DNA from: Leptobrachium leishanense
Lineage: Eukaryota; Chordata; Amphibia; Anura; Megophryidae
Assembly: GCA_009667805.1 (NCBI GenBank)
Contig: RXON01001631.1
Coordinates: 1-64,000 of the forward strand
Direction of reading: 5' to 3'
DNA length: 64,000 nucleotides
The notes below the pieces were generated by a model. The model saw only the letters and a list, made by a program, of their open reading frames with translations, was not told where the DNA came from and made no database searches. The first letter of the stretch is position 1, and the number at the start of each line of letters is the position of its first letter. Positions 16,496-25,826 of this stretch are shown in pieces. A program made the position numbers and the translations under genes.

Positions 16496-16999
16496 TGAAG
16501 GAGCCGCCACTATAACATAATATGCGCTATAAATCATAAATGATAAATAACTGAAAATTGTTGCAGAATATGTCCTAATTAGAGTATTACGTGCAGGATT
16601 TCACATATTAGAAACAGACAAGGCCAAAGCCGGAATGTGCTGCGCTCGGGAGGGCTACTATGTACTATCAACACCACAGAACGAGATAATAGCTGTTACA
16701 ACCTCAAGGTTATGACGCCCAAGGCTTGGATTCTTAGAAAATGTAGTGTTTTCTCTTCTTAGAATATAAACACGTACGCAAATGTTTTATGCTTATCTAC
16801 AGAAATGTCTCACGGTGGTATCCGTATATATACAAGTGCATGTTCAAATATTAAACTAGAGGGATTTTGCCATCTGATACCTTGTCTGTGTCTTATTGGT
16901 ACCATCTCTCTCCCAACGTTGGCAGAGGACTCGTTCGGGGCATAGACACCACCCTAAAGGGCTCTCGAGGAAAAGGGGGTCAATCAAATTAACCCATCA
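16496..16999 (+). repeat. 5' LTR
   Basis: The repeat begins TG and ends CA. Its partner at 20034-20537 matches at every position I compared. It holds a TATA-like box and an ATTAAA signal, so it should contain U3, R and U5. LTRs are identical at insertion, so the lack of visible differences argues for a very recent insertion. Confidence 0.95.
16824..16855 (+). promoter_or_regulatory. LTR TATA-like box and polyadenylation signal
   Basis: The sequence gtatatatac at 16824-16833 is a plausible TATA element, and ATTAAA at 16850-16855 is a plausible poly(A) signal within R. Assignment rests on position and motif only. Confidence 0.55.
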
Positions 17000-17001
17000 A
17001 T

Positions 17002-17019
17002 TGGAGGCACTGGCTGAGA
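17002..17019 (+). other. Primer-binding site
   Basis: Two bases after the LTR the sequence TGGAGGCACTGGCTGAGA begins. TGG is complementary to the CCA end of a tRNA, which is the normal start of a retroviral primer-binding site. The first nine bases resemble the complement of a tRNA-Thr type 3' end, but the tRNA assignment is from memory and is tentative. Confidence 0.6.
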
Positions 17020-17043
17020 TGTCCAGGGACCACCTCATCGTCT

Positions 17044-17050
17044 AGGTAAG
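17044..17050 (+). promoter_or_regulatory. Candidate leader splice donor
   Basis: AG|GTAAG occurs in the leader between primer-binding site and gag, the usual place of a retroviral major splice donor. No env is left for a spliced message, so any use today would be relic or fortuitous. Confidence 0.35.
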
Positions 17051-17457
17051 AACCTTTTGCGTATCACCTGGCGATGAGACCCCGAGAGACATAGCACGAA
17101 CTAGAACTAAAGGGGTTACTAAAGTACTAAAGGTATCCGAGTTAGAGTATTGTCAGGGACTGCTTTAAGGGATACAGGGAATTGGTGGTGACATGCCCTG
17201 TATGACCCTCTTGAACTTTTAGTCGTATAAGGATATTGTTATATTGTTGAACTCTTTTTCTCTACCCTTCCCCATATTTTCCTTTCCAAACTGTATTTTA
17301 CGCAATATATGTCTACCTTTTACCGGAAGGTAAGCCGGCAACCTAGTGTATAGAGATATTGTTTTCTTGCTTTTGCTCTTTGCTCATTAAGGTTTACTAT
17401 ATCTATTGTTTTGTATAACCCACATACATATATATATACTTTCCATCCCTCACAACC

Positions 17458-19221
17458 ATGGGTTCTAATTCCACCAAACATAAAACATATGATACCCCAC
17501 ATGTAGGCGAGACATGTAAGGATTACGTAGCACGCGTATCAGGCACTGGTTACTATCTAGTTAATCCCTGGGTTGACAATATGGCTGGCTGGACAGAAAC
17601 AGTGGGTAGCTGCGACCCATTCCCCAAATTAGGGGATAATAGCCCTTTCCACATGGATATGGTCAAGGGTCTATGCCTTGACGATCAGGAAGTATGGCCA
17701 TATTACCCCGGAGACCCTAACTGGGATAAAGAATATATGCGCTTAGGAGGTGAACAGTGGCTCCTCGTTGCCAGTCATTGGTACCCCAGGTCTGACAAGA
17801 TAAAACACCCATCCCCACGGCTTCCAAACAACGCCAATAGACAACACCAATTAGAAAAACATATTCCCAGGTCCGCGACACTCATCCCCAGACCGAAATG
17901 GACCTTTACCCAGCCTCCCCTGACATTACCAAAAAACCCACCGCCATACAAACATGCGTACCCCACCCTAACTATGTTCAACGACACAGAGGTGATCGCG
18001 GCAGTGAGTACACTAGATGAGGATAACACTTCTAAGGTTGCCCGTATTGAGAAACCCACCTTTAAGACCTTTAATTTAAATACTCCTGATGACGAAGTAT
18101 CCGAGACCCCCGAGTTGAATATCACAAAAGTCACCACTAGACTACAGTCAGGTACCTCTATCCAAGCCCCAGATAGGTACGATTCATCGAACCCCATAAA
18201 CCCCACCTGTTCTACCCCATTACGTCCGATCACCATTAACCATGCAAATGCAACACCGGGTAGTCTTTTGGACATGACTGACACCAAAGTAACACATGCA
18301 CCATTTATGACGGTTGGAGATAAACTGCTAAAAAAGGCTATTGACATCGAGGATATCAATAAGATATTAAAACATTGCCCTAAACCAAGGGAGGCCCCCC
18401 TTGGCACTATAAACTACCTAAAGAAGGCATGCAGTGGCCGCAACTACACCCAGGAAGATATGCATCTTATTATAGATGGTATTTTGGAGAAAAATAGTGG
18501 GTGGGAGTGGGATGAGGTTCCCACCATTTCTAACATCGTTCATAACCACTCAGCCCCCAACTATCCTCTAAACTGCACTGACGGCATCGCTAATATGTGG
18601 GATGAAATTCAAACCCAATTATTAAAGTTATATAAAGCCCGTTCATCTCTCCCAGTCGCAGTAGCATGTAAACAAAAATCAGGTGAAAGCGTGGTTGAAT
18701 TCTGGCGACGCTTTTGCACCTGCTGGACAGAGGATGCAGGATTGACACCTGAGCCTCCTAGCCTCCTCATCTCTACCTTTATTAATAATCTAGAGCCACA
18801 TTGCGTGTCCGTTGTGCGACAAGCAGTTTCCTCATGGCCCTCCGACACCCTCAGACAATTCAACACACATATGCATGAGAAAGAAGCAGCAGGTTGTTTT
18901 GACATACAACCTCGCAAACCTCATACCACGCATGCCGCACAATTCCACTCAACACCGTATCACACCCAAACCCCCACTCCGGCACCTGCAGCCACCACAA
19001 GACCACCCATCGACTACAGTACTATCAAATGTTTCCGCTGCGGCGACACCGGTCACTTCGCCCGACAATGCAAATCCCCTCAGGATAAGGTTGATGCATA
19101 TCAAACTGCTTATAAGGAGGGTAGGCGCCGCGCTCAATCCCAAACGCCCACAGCCCCACCACCATCCTACCCCCCTCCACCTCCGGCACCCGAGTTCCCC
19201 ATCACGTGGAACAACCAATGA
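17458..19221 (+). CDS. gag: Gag polyprotein of the LTR element
   Basis: This is an open frame of 587 codons. The protein starts MGSNST, a typical N-myristoylation signal for membrane targeting of the matrix domain. A PPPY late-domain motif lies at residues 161-164; in retroviruses this recruits Nedd4-type ubiquitin ligases for budding. A capsid-like region is seen around residues 300-500, with a VVEFWRRFCTCW stretch near 410. A single zinc knuckle of the C-X2-C-X4-H-X4-C type (CFRCGDTGHFARQC) spans residues 525-538 and would bind genomic RNA. The tail is proline-rich. One zinc knuckle fits gamma- or epsilon-like retroviruses. The frame ends with TGA at 19219-19221 and the following frame stays open, so readthrough could make Gag-Pro. 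No internal frameshift is seen. Confidence 0.9.
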   Translation: MGSNSTKHKTYDTPHVGETCKDYVARVSGTGYYLVNPWVDNMAGWTETVGSCDPFPKLGDNSPFHMDMVKGLCLDDQEVWPYYPGDPNWDKEYMRLGGEQWLLVASHWYPRSDKIKHPSPRLPNNANRQHQLEKHIPRSATLIPRPKWTFTQPPLTLPKNPPPYKHAYPTLTMFNDTEVIAAVSTLDEDNTSKVARIEKPTFKTFNLNTPDDEVSETPELNITKVTTRLQSGTSIQAPDRYDSSNPINPTCSTPLRPITINHANATPGSLLDMTDTKVTHAPFMTVGDKLLKKAIDIEDINKILKHCPKPREAPLGTINYLKKACSGRNYTQEDMHLIIDGILEKNSGWEWDEVPTISNIVHNHSAPNYPLNCTDGIANMWDEIQTQLLKLYKARSSLPVAVACKQKSGESVVEFWRRFCTCWTEDAGLTPEPPSLLISTFINNLEPHCVSVVRQAVSSWPSDTLRQFNTHMHEKEAAGCFDIQPRKPHTTHAAQFHSTPYHTQTPTPAPAATTRPPIDYSTIKCFRCGDTGHFARQCKSPQDKVDAYQTAYKEGRRRAQSQTPTAPPPSYPPPPPAPEFPITWNNQ

Positions 19222-19983
19222 GACAGCCCGGGAGCTGATACCCTGACTCTACCCCAGCTGACTTCTAGCTGGAGGCATGACCCTATGATAGTGTTACACA
19301 TTGATGGCCGTCCGGTCTCCTTCCTTGTAGACACAGGTGCCACCACTAGCACCCTCGAGACAACACACTACACAGGGCCATTACAAGAGTCTGCGCCTTC
19401 CACGGGCATTAATGGCGTATCAACTGACACATATCTTACTACTCCTCTTTCTCTAGCACTCTCACCTGATGATTGCATTCTACATCACCGCTTCTCCATT
19501 ATTCCTTCCTGCCCCGTCAGCCTTCTCGGCCGTGATCTCTTATCTATCTTAAAAATCACTATCTCTGTCACTGACTGCGGCCTCTCTGTGGATAGCACAA
19601 TACTACCTTCTCTTTCTAAAACTCGCCATTTTTTCCTCTCTCCCTCCACTGTACCTACTGAACTTTCCTCACTATCCGACCTATGGTCTCAGGGACCATA
19701 TGACGCCGGCCTCATCTCCTGCACCCCTTATGTAGCTCATGTCCAACCCAACGCTGCACCAGTTTACCAAAAACAGTACCCTCTGTCCAAAGAAAAGGTT
19801 GACGGTATAAGACCCATGATTGAACAGTTCCTAGCTGATGACATTATATTGTGGGAGATGGCCTCCACGGTAGGGGTATCACGTGGGAGGTCCTGTATGA
19901 TGACAGCATCCCCGAGGATATCTCGAGGTGGCAACCCGGATACCCTCACATCCTACAATAAAACCCCTTTTCCCTTAGTGTAA
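19222..19983 (+). CDS. pro: Protease plus truncated reverse transcriptase (same frame as gag)
   Basis: The frame directly after the gag TGA contains no stop until TAA at 19981-19983 and is in the same phase as gag. Expression would therefore need suppression of one stop rather than a frameshift. A retropepsin active site DTGA starts at 19330, preceded by hydrophobic residues, and the C-terminal LLGRDLL motif lies near 19521. Downstream the segment around 19770-19850 (YPLSKEKVDGIRPMIEQFL) matches the usual start of retroviral reverse transcriptase. Homology stops near 19855, and the last 40 or so codons look like a junction or out-of-frame sequence. The catalytic part of reverse transcriptase, RNase H and integrase are missing. 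The first internal ATG is at 19285, but initiation there is not expected. Confidence 0.82.
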   Translation, partial: DSPGADTLTLPQLTSSWRHDPMIVLHIDGRPVSFLVDTGATTSTLETTHYTGPLQESAPSTGINGVSTDTYLTTPLSLALSPDDCILHHRFSIIPSCPVSLLGRDLLSILKITISVTDCGLSVDSTILPSLSKTRHFFLSPSTVPTELSSLSDLWSQGPYDAGLISCTPYVAHVQPNAAPVYQKQYPLSKEKVDGIRPMIEQFLADDIILWEMASTVGVSRGRSCMMTASPRISRGGNPDTLTSYNKTPFPLV

Positions 19984-20020
19984 GCACCATTGTATTCATC
20001 ATGTGTAAATTACACATGGT

Positions 20021-20032
20021 GAAAAGAGAGGA
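20021..20032 (+). other. Polypurine tract
   Basis: The purine run gaaaagagagga lies one base before the 3' LTR. This is the expected plus-strand primer site. Confidence 0.75.
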
Positions 20033-20033
20033 T

Positions 20034-20537
20034 TGAAGGAGCCGCCACTATAACATAATATGCGCTATAAATCATAAATGATAAATAACTGAAAATTGTT
20101 GCAGAATATGTCCTAATTAGAGTATTACGTGCAGGATTTCACATATTAGAAACAGACAAGGCCAAAGCCGGAATGTGCTGCGCTCGGGAGGGCTACTATG
20201 TACTATCAACACCACAGAACGAGATAATAGCTGTTACAACCTCAAGGTTATGACGCCCAAGGCTTGGATTCTTAGAAAATGTAGTGTTTTCTCTTCTTAG
20301 AATATAAACACGTACGCAAATGTTTTATGCTTATCTACAGAAATGTCTCACGGTGGTATCCGTATATATACAAGTGCATGTTCAAATATTAAACTAGAGG
20401 GATTTTGCCATCTGATACCTTGTCTGTGTCTTATTGGTACCATCTCTCTCCCAACGTTGGCAGAGGACTCGTTCGGGGCATAGACACCACCCTAAAGGGC
20501 TCTCGAGGAAAAGGGGGTCAATCAAATTAACCCATCA
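20034..20537 (+). repeat. 3' LTR
   Basis: It matches the 5' LTR throughout with the same TG and CA termini and the same 504-bp length. Minisatellite sequence resumes immediately after its last base. Confidence 0.95.
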
Positions 20538-21139
20538 CACACCTCCTGCAAACCCCCTACACACACACCTCCTGCAACCCCCCCGCGCACACCTCCTGCA
20601 ACCCCCCCGCGCACACCTCCTGCAACCCCCCCGCGCACACCTCCTGCAACCCCCCCGCGCACACCTCCTGCAACCCCCCCGCACGCACACCTCCTGCAAC
20701 CCCCCCCCGCACGCACACCTCCTGCAACCCCCCCCCGCACGCACACCTCCTGCACAACCCCCCCCCGCACGCACACCTCCTGCAACCCCCCCCCGCACGC
20801 ACACCTCCTGCAACCCCCCCCCGCACGCACACACTCCTGCAACCCCCCCCCGCACGCAACACCTCCTGCAACCCCCCCCCGCACACACACCTCCTGCATC
20901 CCCCCCGCGCACGCACACCTCCTGCATCCCCCCCGCGCACGCACACCTCCTGCAACCCCCCCCCGCACGCACACCTCCTGCAACCCCCCCGCACGCACAC
21001 CTCCTGCATCCCCCCCCGCACGCACACCTCCTGCATCCCCCCCGCGCACGCACACCTCCTGCAACCCCCCCGCGCACGCAATCCTCCTGCAAACCCCACA
21101 CACATCACCTTCTGCACCTCCCACTGCCCCTGCAACACC
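20538..21139. repeat. Minisatellite continuation, GC-rich variant
   Basis: About twenty units of a 24-27 bp variant with the core CACACCTCCTGCAACCCCCC and a CGCGCA or GCACG insertion follow. The C runs here reach seven or eight bases, longer than in the main block. This is the same array as 1-16495, split by the LTR element. The last units (CACCTTCTGCACCTCCCACTG) are degenerate. Confidence 0.93.
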
Positions 21140-21149
21140 CATACCACCT

Positions 21150-23437
21150 TTTATTTTTATTCAAAGCAAGATAGCATACATGTGAAATGCATCAACATTC
21201 TCAAATGCATCAGTGCAAACGAAACAAACATAGCAAACGTAAATCTTCTGGGCTTAAGCAGCTGATAGGAGCGGAGGTAATCATTAAGTAAACAGTGCGC
21301 TCGTAAGAGTCCAGTCCCCTCAGACTAGTAACCAAGATAAAACCACCCAGTAAGGGCATATACACTAACCGTTATAACAGTATTCCCGCAACTTAAGACG
21401 TCCGCCGAGTGCCCCCACCCACATGTGCCCACCTAGCCCCGCACAAAAAGCGAGCCAATACACCCATAGCGAGGTGGCCGCCGGCACTAACAGTGTGATC
21501 GGTCCACTTCCCGAGATTCCCAACCGTGTACCGCGGACAGCCCATCGCGCGCATTGTGGCAATCTCCGTTGTCTGCTCATGTTCCCCAACCAAACCGCCC
21601 ACCTCCCATCCTGCATCCTCTCAGACTATGTTGGGTTGGGGGCAGCAGCTGATCGTTCATGATGCGGTCACTAGCATTAGAGAATGGGGCCCACGCGAAC
21701 GGCTCGCTGCGCCCTAAATGGAATGGGTAGTTTCCGTTGCCGTAAGCGGATGAGTCAATCTGCGCATGGTATACTTTGCCATCTAAAAAAGCAGTAGCGT
21801 GAACTACCCGCTCATAGTGTGTGCAAGACGTTTTGTGTAGAAGTGACATGGTTCACATTGAGGAGGTTTGCCGCTCCCCGCACGAATCATCGGGGCCCCA
21901 GAGGAAGAGCTCAGCCCATGAGCCATGGTCGGCCTGTCCGAGGGCGAGTGGCGCGAGCTGCTGCAGCTCTTAGGACAATGTCGGCCCCTCTGGGGAGGGG
22001 TGCAGTCTCAATAGTTGTCAATGTCACCTGAGTCGAAGTGTAAAATCGGGGATGTGGTCATTGTGAGGGTCGTGCCTGTAAAGATGTTGGTGCCAGGAGC
22101 AGACACACAGCGCAGGTAGCAGCACTCGCGTCCTTCAGGCCCCGCCAAAGTTCCAACTGAAAGTCTACGCCCTGAGGGATGGGTATCAAGGGGATCCCCT
22201 GGGAATATTCCACGTGAGCTTGCGGCGAAGCCAGTGAGCAATGTCCAACGGAAAGGGGACTGGGCTGTATGGCGACAGATGTCGGGTATATATCCGTCCC
22301 CAGTAAAGCGACAACCGTGGTGGGGAAGGTGGGGCGCCGCAACCGTAGCGGCTCAGGCATCACTGGTGATCCGGGACGGCGGCGTTGCAGCAGGAGTTGT
22401 AGTCTAGGCATTTTACCTCCAGGTTCATCCCGCTTCCAGTCCTGTACCTCCAGTGGTGTCAGTTGTAAGGCCTCCAGGAAGGTGAGCACATCGTTAGGGC
22501 AACAGTGTGCTGAGCGCCATCGAGGCGTACCGTCAGGGCGAATGGAATGCCCCACGAGTAAGGGATATTTCGTTGGTGTAGAGCTTGCCTAACTGGGCGA
22601 AGATGGCAGCGCGCCGCGAGGGTGAAAGGTGACAAATCGTGGAATAGCTCAAGCTATTGTCCCTCGAAATCCCAGGTTCTGGTGTTCCAAACTCGCTGCA
22701 TTATCACGTCTTTCAGTCTATAGTTTGAAAAGCAGCAAACTACGTTTCGTGGGGGTTTTGGACGCAGGGCCCTGTGGGCACGGGGTAGAATGCGTGCAGG
22801 CCTTAGTTCGCGCCCAGAGATTGCGGTAAAGACCTGACCGAGTACCTCATCCAGTTGTTCGGGTTGGTCCAGTTCCCACAGTCCGGATCCTGATATTACA
22901 TCTCCGGCCCCGGTTGTCGAGGTCATCTACCAAGCGCCGGAGGCTGGAGAAGCCGCGAGCTGCAGCAGCCGCCGCAGGTGTGTGTTCCGGAGCCGTTTGT
23001 TCCAGGCGAGTCACCCTGGTAGACAGGGCTGCAACCTCCTCGCTCACCTCCTCCACATCTCCATGAAAGGAGCTGCGGAGGTCTGTGAGCATCTCAGCCA
23101 GGTCAGATTTGGTAGGCATACCAGCTAGGAGGGACTCCAATCTAAGCTCCAGGCGCGTGATGGCTGCCGTCGGGTCCTGAACAGGAGCATGTGCCGCCGC
23201 GTCCACCATCTTGGGTGGTGGGGTGGCCGCTGTAGGCCGAGGCGCCGGTACCAAGTACTCGTCCAGGGAGCGAGCTGCAGTGCGGGTGTTCTTAGTGGGG
23301 GTCTTCTGGCTGCTGGTGGAGCTCTTAGTGAGGACCATAGTAGGGTGAAAACTGCGGATTAGTGCGTAAAGTCGGAGAGTGACTTGGAGAGCTCTGTGTG
23401 CGGCCATCTTGGTTCACGGTCCGGACACGCCCCTCCC
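21150..23437 (-). mobile_element. L1-type non-LTR retrotransposon, ORF1 only
   Basis: On the minus strand this unit has a short 5' leader, a diverged ORF1, about 1.3 kb of sequence without a recognisable product, then an AATAAA-like signal and a short A/T-rich tail at 21150-21165. Minisatellite sequence lies on both sides. The repeats ATACCACCTT (21140-21149) and ATACCATCTT (23438-23447) could be the target duplication, but the repetitive target makes the ends uncertain. No endonuclease or reverse transcriptase domain is seen. Confidence 0.6.
22420..23338 (-). pseudogene. L1-type ORF1 protein, frameshifted
   Basis: The N-terminal part starts at MVLTKSSTS and is lysine- and threonine-rich. 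A coiled-coil-like heptad stretch follows (ITRLELRLESLL and VAALSTRVTRLEQ). Then comes VDDLDNRGRRCNIRIR, the hallmark junction between coiled coil and RRM-like domain in L1 ORF1 proteins, which bind RNA and form trimers. Near 22920 the homology moves to another frame (LDEVLGQVF and RAHRALRPKPPRNVVCCF). It shifts again near 22560 into the C-terminal domain (TPLEVQDWKRD). These shifts make it a pseudogene. The call rests on motif recognition, not a database search. Confidence 0.7.
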
Positions 23438-23630
23438 AATACCATCTTCTGCGCCCCTCCCAATACCATCTTCTGCACCCCTCCAATACCACCTTCTGCG
23501 CCCCCACTGCCCCCTGCAACCCCACCATCTGCACCCCTGCAACCCCCCCAATGCCACCTTCTGCATCCCCACTGCCCCTGCAACCACCCAATACCAACTT
23601 CAATGCCCTTGCAGCCAACCCCCCCCCCCC
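23438..23630. repeat. Minisatellite remnant, right edge
   Basis: Degenerate units of the form CCCCTCCCAATACCATCTTCTG and CCCCTGCAACC continue the array beyond the L1 insertion and fade out near 23630. This is the right boundary of the whole array. Confidence 0.8.
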
Positions 23631-25002
23631 CAATGGAGTGCGCTGAGAACAGCCAGACCCTCAACAATAGACTGCCCTCTGGGCAGGCTTAGCACCTAGT
23701 GAATGTAAAAATCCTGTTGTTTTTTTATTAGCCTGCCCTTTCACTCTATCTTGGTAAAAGAACTGTGCAAAACAAGCCTTGACATGTTTGTGTCCATTTC
23801 TTCATGTGCCCTTCCCCACCATTTTACCTTTCAGCCAGCTTAGTTGTGCACTTCAGTTCATTTGGTGGTGTGTTTTTAAGTAAAGCTTTGACTTTTTTTG
23901 TGAAGCTGCTTTATTAGTCCTAAGTTTAATTCATTAACGGTTTGATAAATTTACATTCTAATTTGAAATATGGAGAATAAGTGGTCATAAAACTGCTGCA
24001 AAACTTAAAAAGGGGCAATGGTTTAGTAAAGACTTGAGGAAAGTAACTGGATGGTTTCACTAGTGAAATCAAACTTCACATGAAAGCATGCACTTCATAT
24101 AGATTGCAGTTAGGAGAAGGGAAGCCGTGTCAGGAGGAATTTCCTTTGCAAATATATGGTTTTCCATCTGAGAATTGAGGTTTCCGGGTCCTGTTTGTAT
24201 TAAAGTCACTCCCAAACTTCAAGATGTAGATTTTGACAAGTCATGGTAGATGAGCTGTGTTCTCTCAATGGATGCGGTAGAACATGAAGTCAAGCTATCA
24301 TTCTTACATCCAGCTGGACCAGCACCATCATGCTCTTAGGAAACAATGTTATCACCATGCCAGGAAACGTCATCCGTTGCAAGCTGGAGCCAATTTCAGC
24401 TACAGGGAGAACATACCAGCTAACCCCCCAGGAGATGGTTAGTCAACCAAAAAAGAGATAATTTATCATTGGGTATAGACAGTTTGGGGAATTAATCCCT
24501 TGGTCACTGCCAACAAGATAATGGTATTCTACAAAAATTTAATTGAGATACCATGTTGAAATTTGGACTGACAAGACATGTACTGTTAAGTGTGAATTTT
24601 TGGGGAAAAATAAATAAAATGTCTGAACAAATTTTTTTATATTTGTACAATTGTGTCATGTTTTATATCAAATGAAAGTTCTATTCATGAGCTTTAAAAT
24701 GACATGTCCCATGTCTAACTCATATCTCATAATATTAAATTTGAAGTTATGTTGGCTAGTGAATTTGGGCGATTTAGGCAATTTTGAAAGTTCAATATCT
24801 CAAACAGGTGGAGAAAAATAAAACCTTTTTAAACCGCTCATGGTAAGGTAAAAATATACCAAAAGTGAACGAAAGCCATGACATCAAGTTCCAAAATGAA
24901 TTTTTCATTTGTTTATTTGACATGGAATGACCTTTTTATATTGGGTCCATCACTGCTATAAAAAAGGAACAAATTCCCCAATGAGGGAGGACTAGAAGGG
25001 AT
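23631..25002. other. Unassigned intergenic sequence
   Basis: The stretch is A/T-rich. I see no exon, RNA gene or clear transposon end. A short stretch near 24290-24440 looks slightly coding-like but has no recognisable product. Confidence 0.5.
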
Positions 25003-25189
25003 ATTCAGAGAGCACTGAAATTTTGGTGCTCTCCTTCGGCCTCCTTAATTCACCAACCCAGCGGTGAATTCAATATTCAGCACAGAGTCCCCGAAGTGTG
25101 CCGAATCGAAAAATGCCAAATGCATCAGACGAAATCGATCTGAAAACAGCTGACTGACCAATCAGAAGAAAAAAAACATGCAACTTTTA

Positions 25190-25622
25190 GGCTAGTCAGA
25201 CGAACGCACTCTGCGTGCATGCATAACGGACAGACGTACTGACGGAAGATACTGTAGACACCATACGATCCATTTTTCTTGACGGACGTAGAATAAAAAA
25301 GGGAACTATGGGAAATAAAAATATGAAATTATAAATTTTAAAAGGATATGAAAAGCCATTGTGTGCGTCAAGGTGCTGGACGTCACAAATGCGCTGCGTC
25401 TGACATCTCATCACTCACACAGAACGCTACGCGGACGTGGCGCACTCTGCGCGTCCGTCGTAGCGGTTTTACGTTCTTGCCTAACTTGCATCCGTTTACC
25501 ACGTGCGTTGTGCGTGCGCAGTTCGGTGCGCACGTACTTCAGGTGTGGGTCTTTATTGATCGGGATTCTATGCTACGACGGATGTTAAACTGCGGCAACA
25601 TGGACGTGATCTGACACAGGCC
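25190..25622. mobile_element. Harbinger-like MITE (GGC-TAGTCAGAC family)
   Basis: The termini are GGCTAGTCAGACGAACGC and its imperfect inverted partner ending TCTGACACAGGCC. They are flanked by TTA on the left and TAA on the right, consistent with a 3-bp TWA target duplication. The same family recurs at 29588, 37908, 45743 and 53635. No coding sequence is present. Confidence 0.65.
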
Positions 25623-25675
25623 TAAAAAAATAAATATTGCATGAAAATAATGGAGATCTTATGAACTATAAAAAA

Positions 25676-25678
<3 letters not shown>

Positions 25679-25708
<30 letters not shown>

Positions 25709-25709
25709 C
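25679..25709. repeat. (TA)n microsatellite
   Basis: About fifteen alternating T and A pairs form a simple repeat. Confidence 0.9.
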
Positions 25710-25826
25710 AAAAAAAACTTATAAAAAATATAGAGACTTGTTACTGCAAATGGAAAGAATAAACGGTTGGATAAATATTTTAAGAAAAACTGATGTATTT
25801 TTCTTTACATTGAAACCTATGGGATT

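Larger units (their letters stand above)
16496..20537 (+). mobile_element. Young LTR retroelement (endogenous-retrovirus-like), gag-pro only
   Basis: Two 504-bp direct repeats that start TGAAGG and end CCCATCA flank a 3,034-bp internal region. The internal region has a primer-binding site, a leader with a splice-donor-like site, an intact gag, an in-frame protease and a polypurine tract. The LTRs appear identical when read side by side. A 5-bp target duplication CACAC is compatible with both flanks (16491-16495 and 20538-20542), although the target is itself CACA-rich. After the protease only the first part of reverse transcriptase remains. RNase H, integrase and envelope are absent, so this copy would need proteins supplied in trans. 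The element sits inside the minisatellite and is younger than it. The Gag layout (N-terminal MG, PPPY, one CCHC box) and the same-frame gag-pro arrangement suggest a gamma/epsilon-type relative; this is inference. Confidence 0.93.

Noticed and set aside
17775..18407. 210-codon minus-strand frame within gag
   Set aside because: It is the antisense shadow of a well-supported gag with zinc-knuckle and late-domain motifs.
20434..21174. 246-codon plus-strand frame across the 3' LTR and the GC-rich satellite, and its antisense partners
   Set aside because: It runs from LTR sequence into the minisatellite and encodes only repeat-derived peptide.
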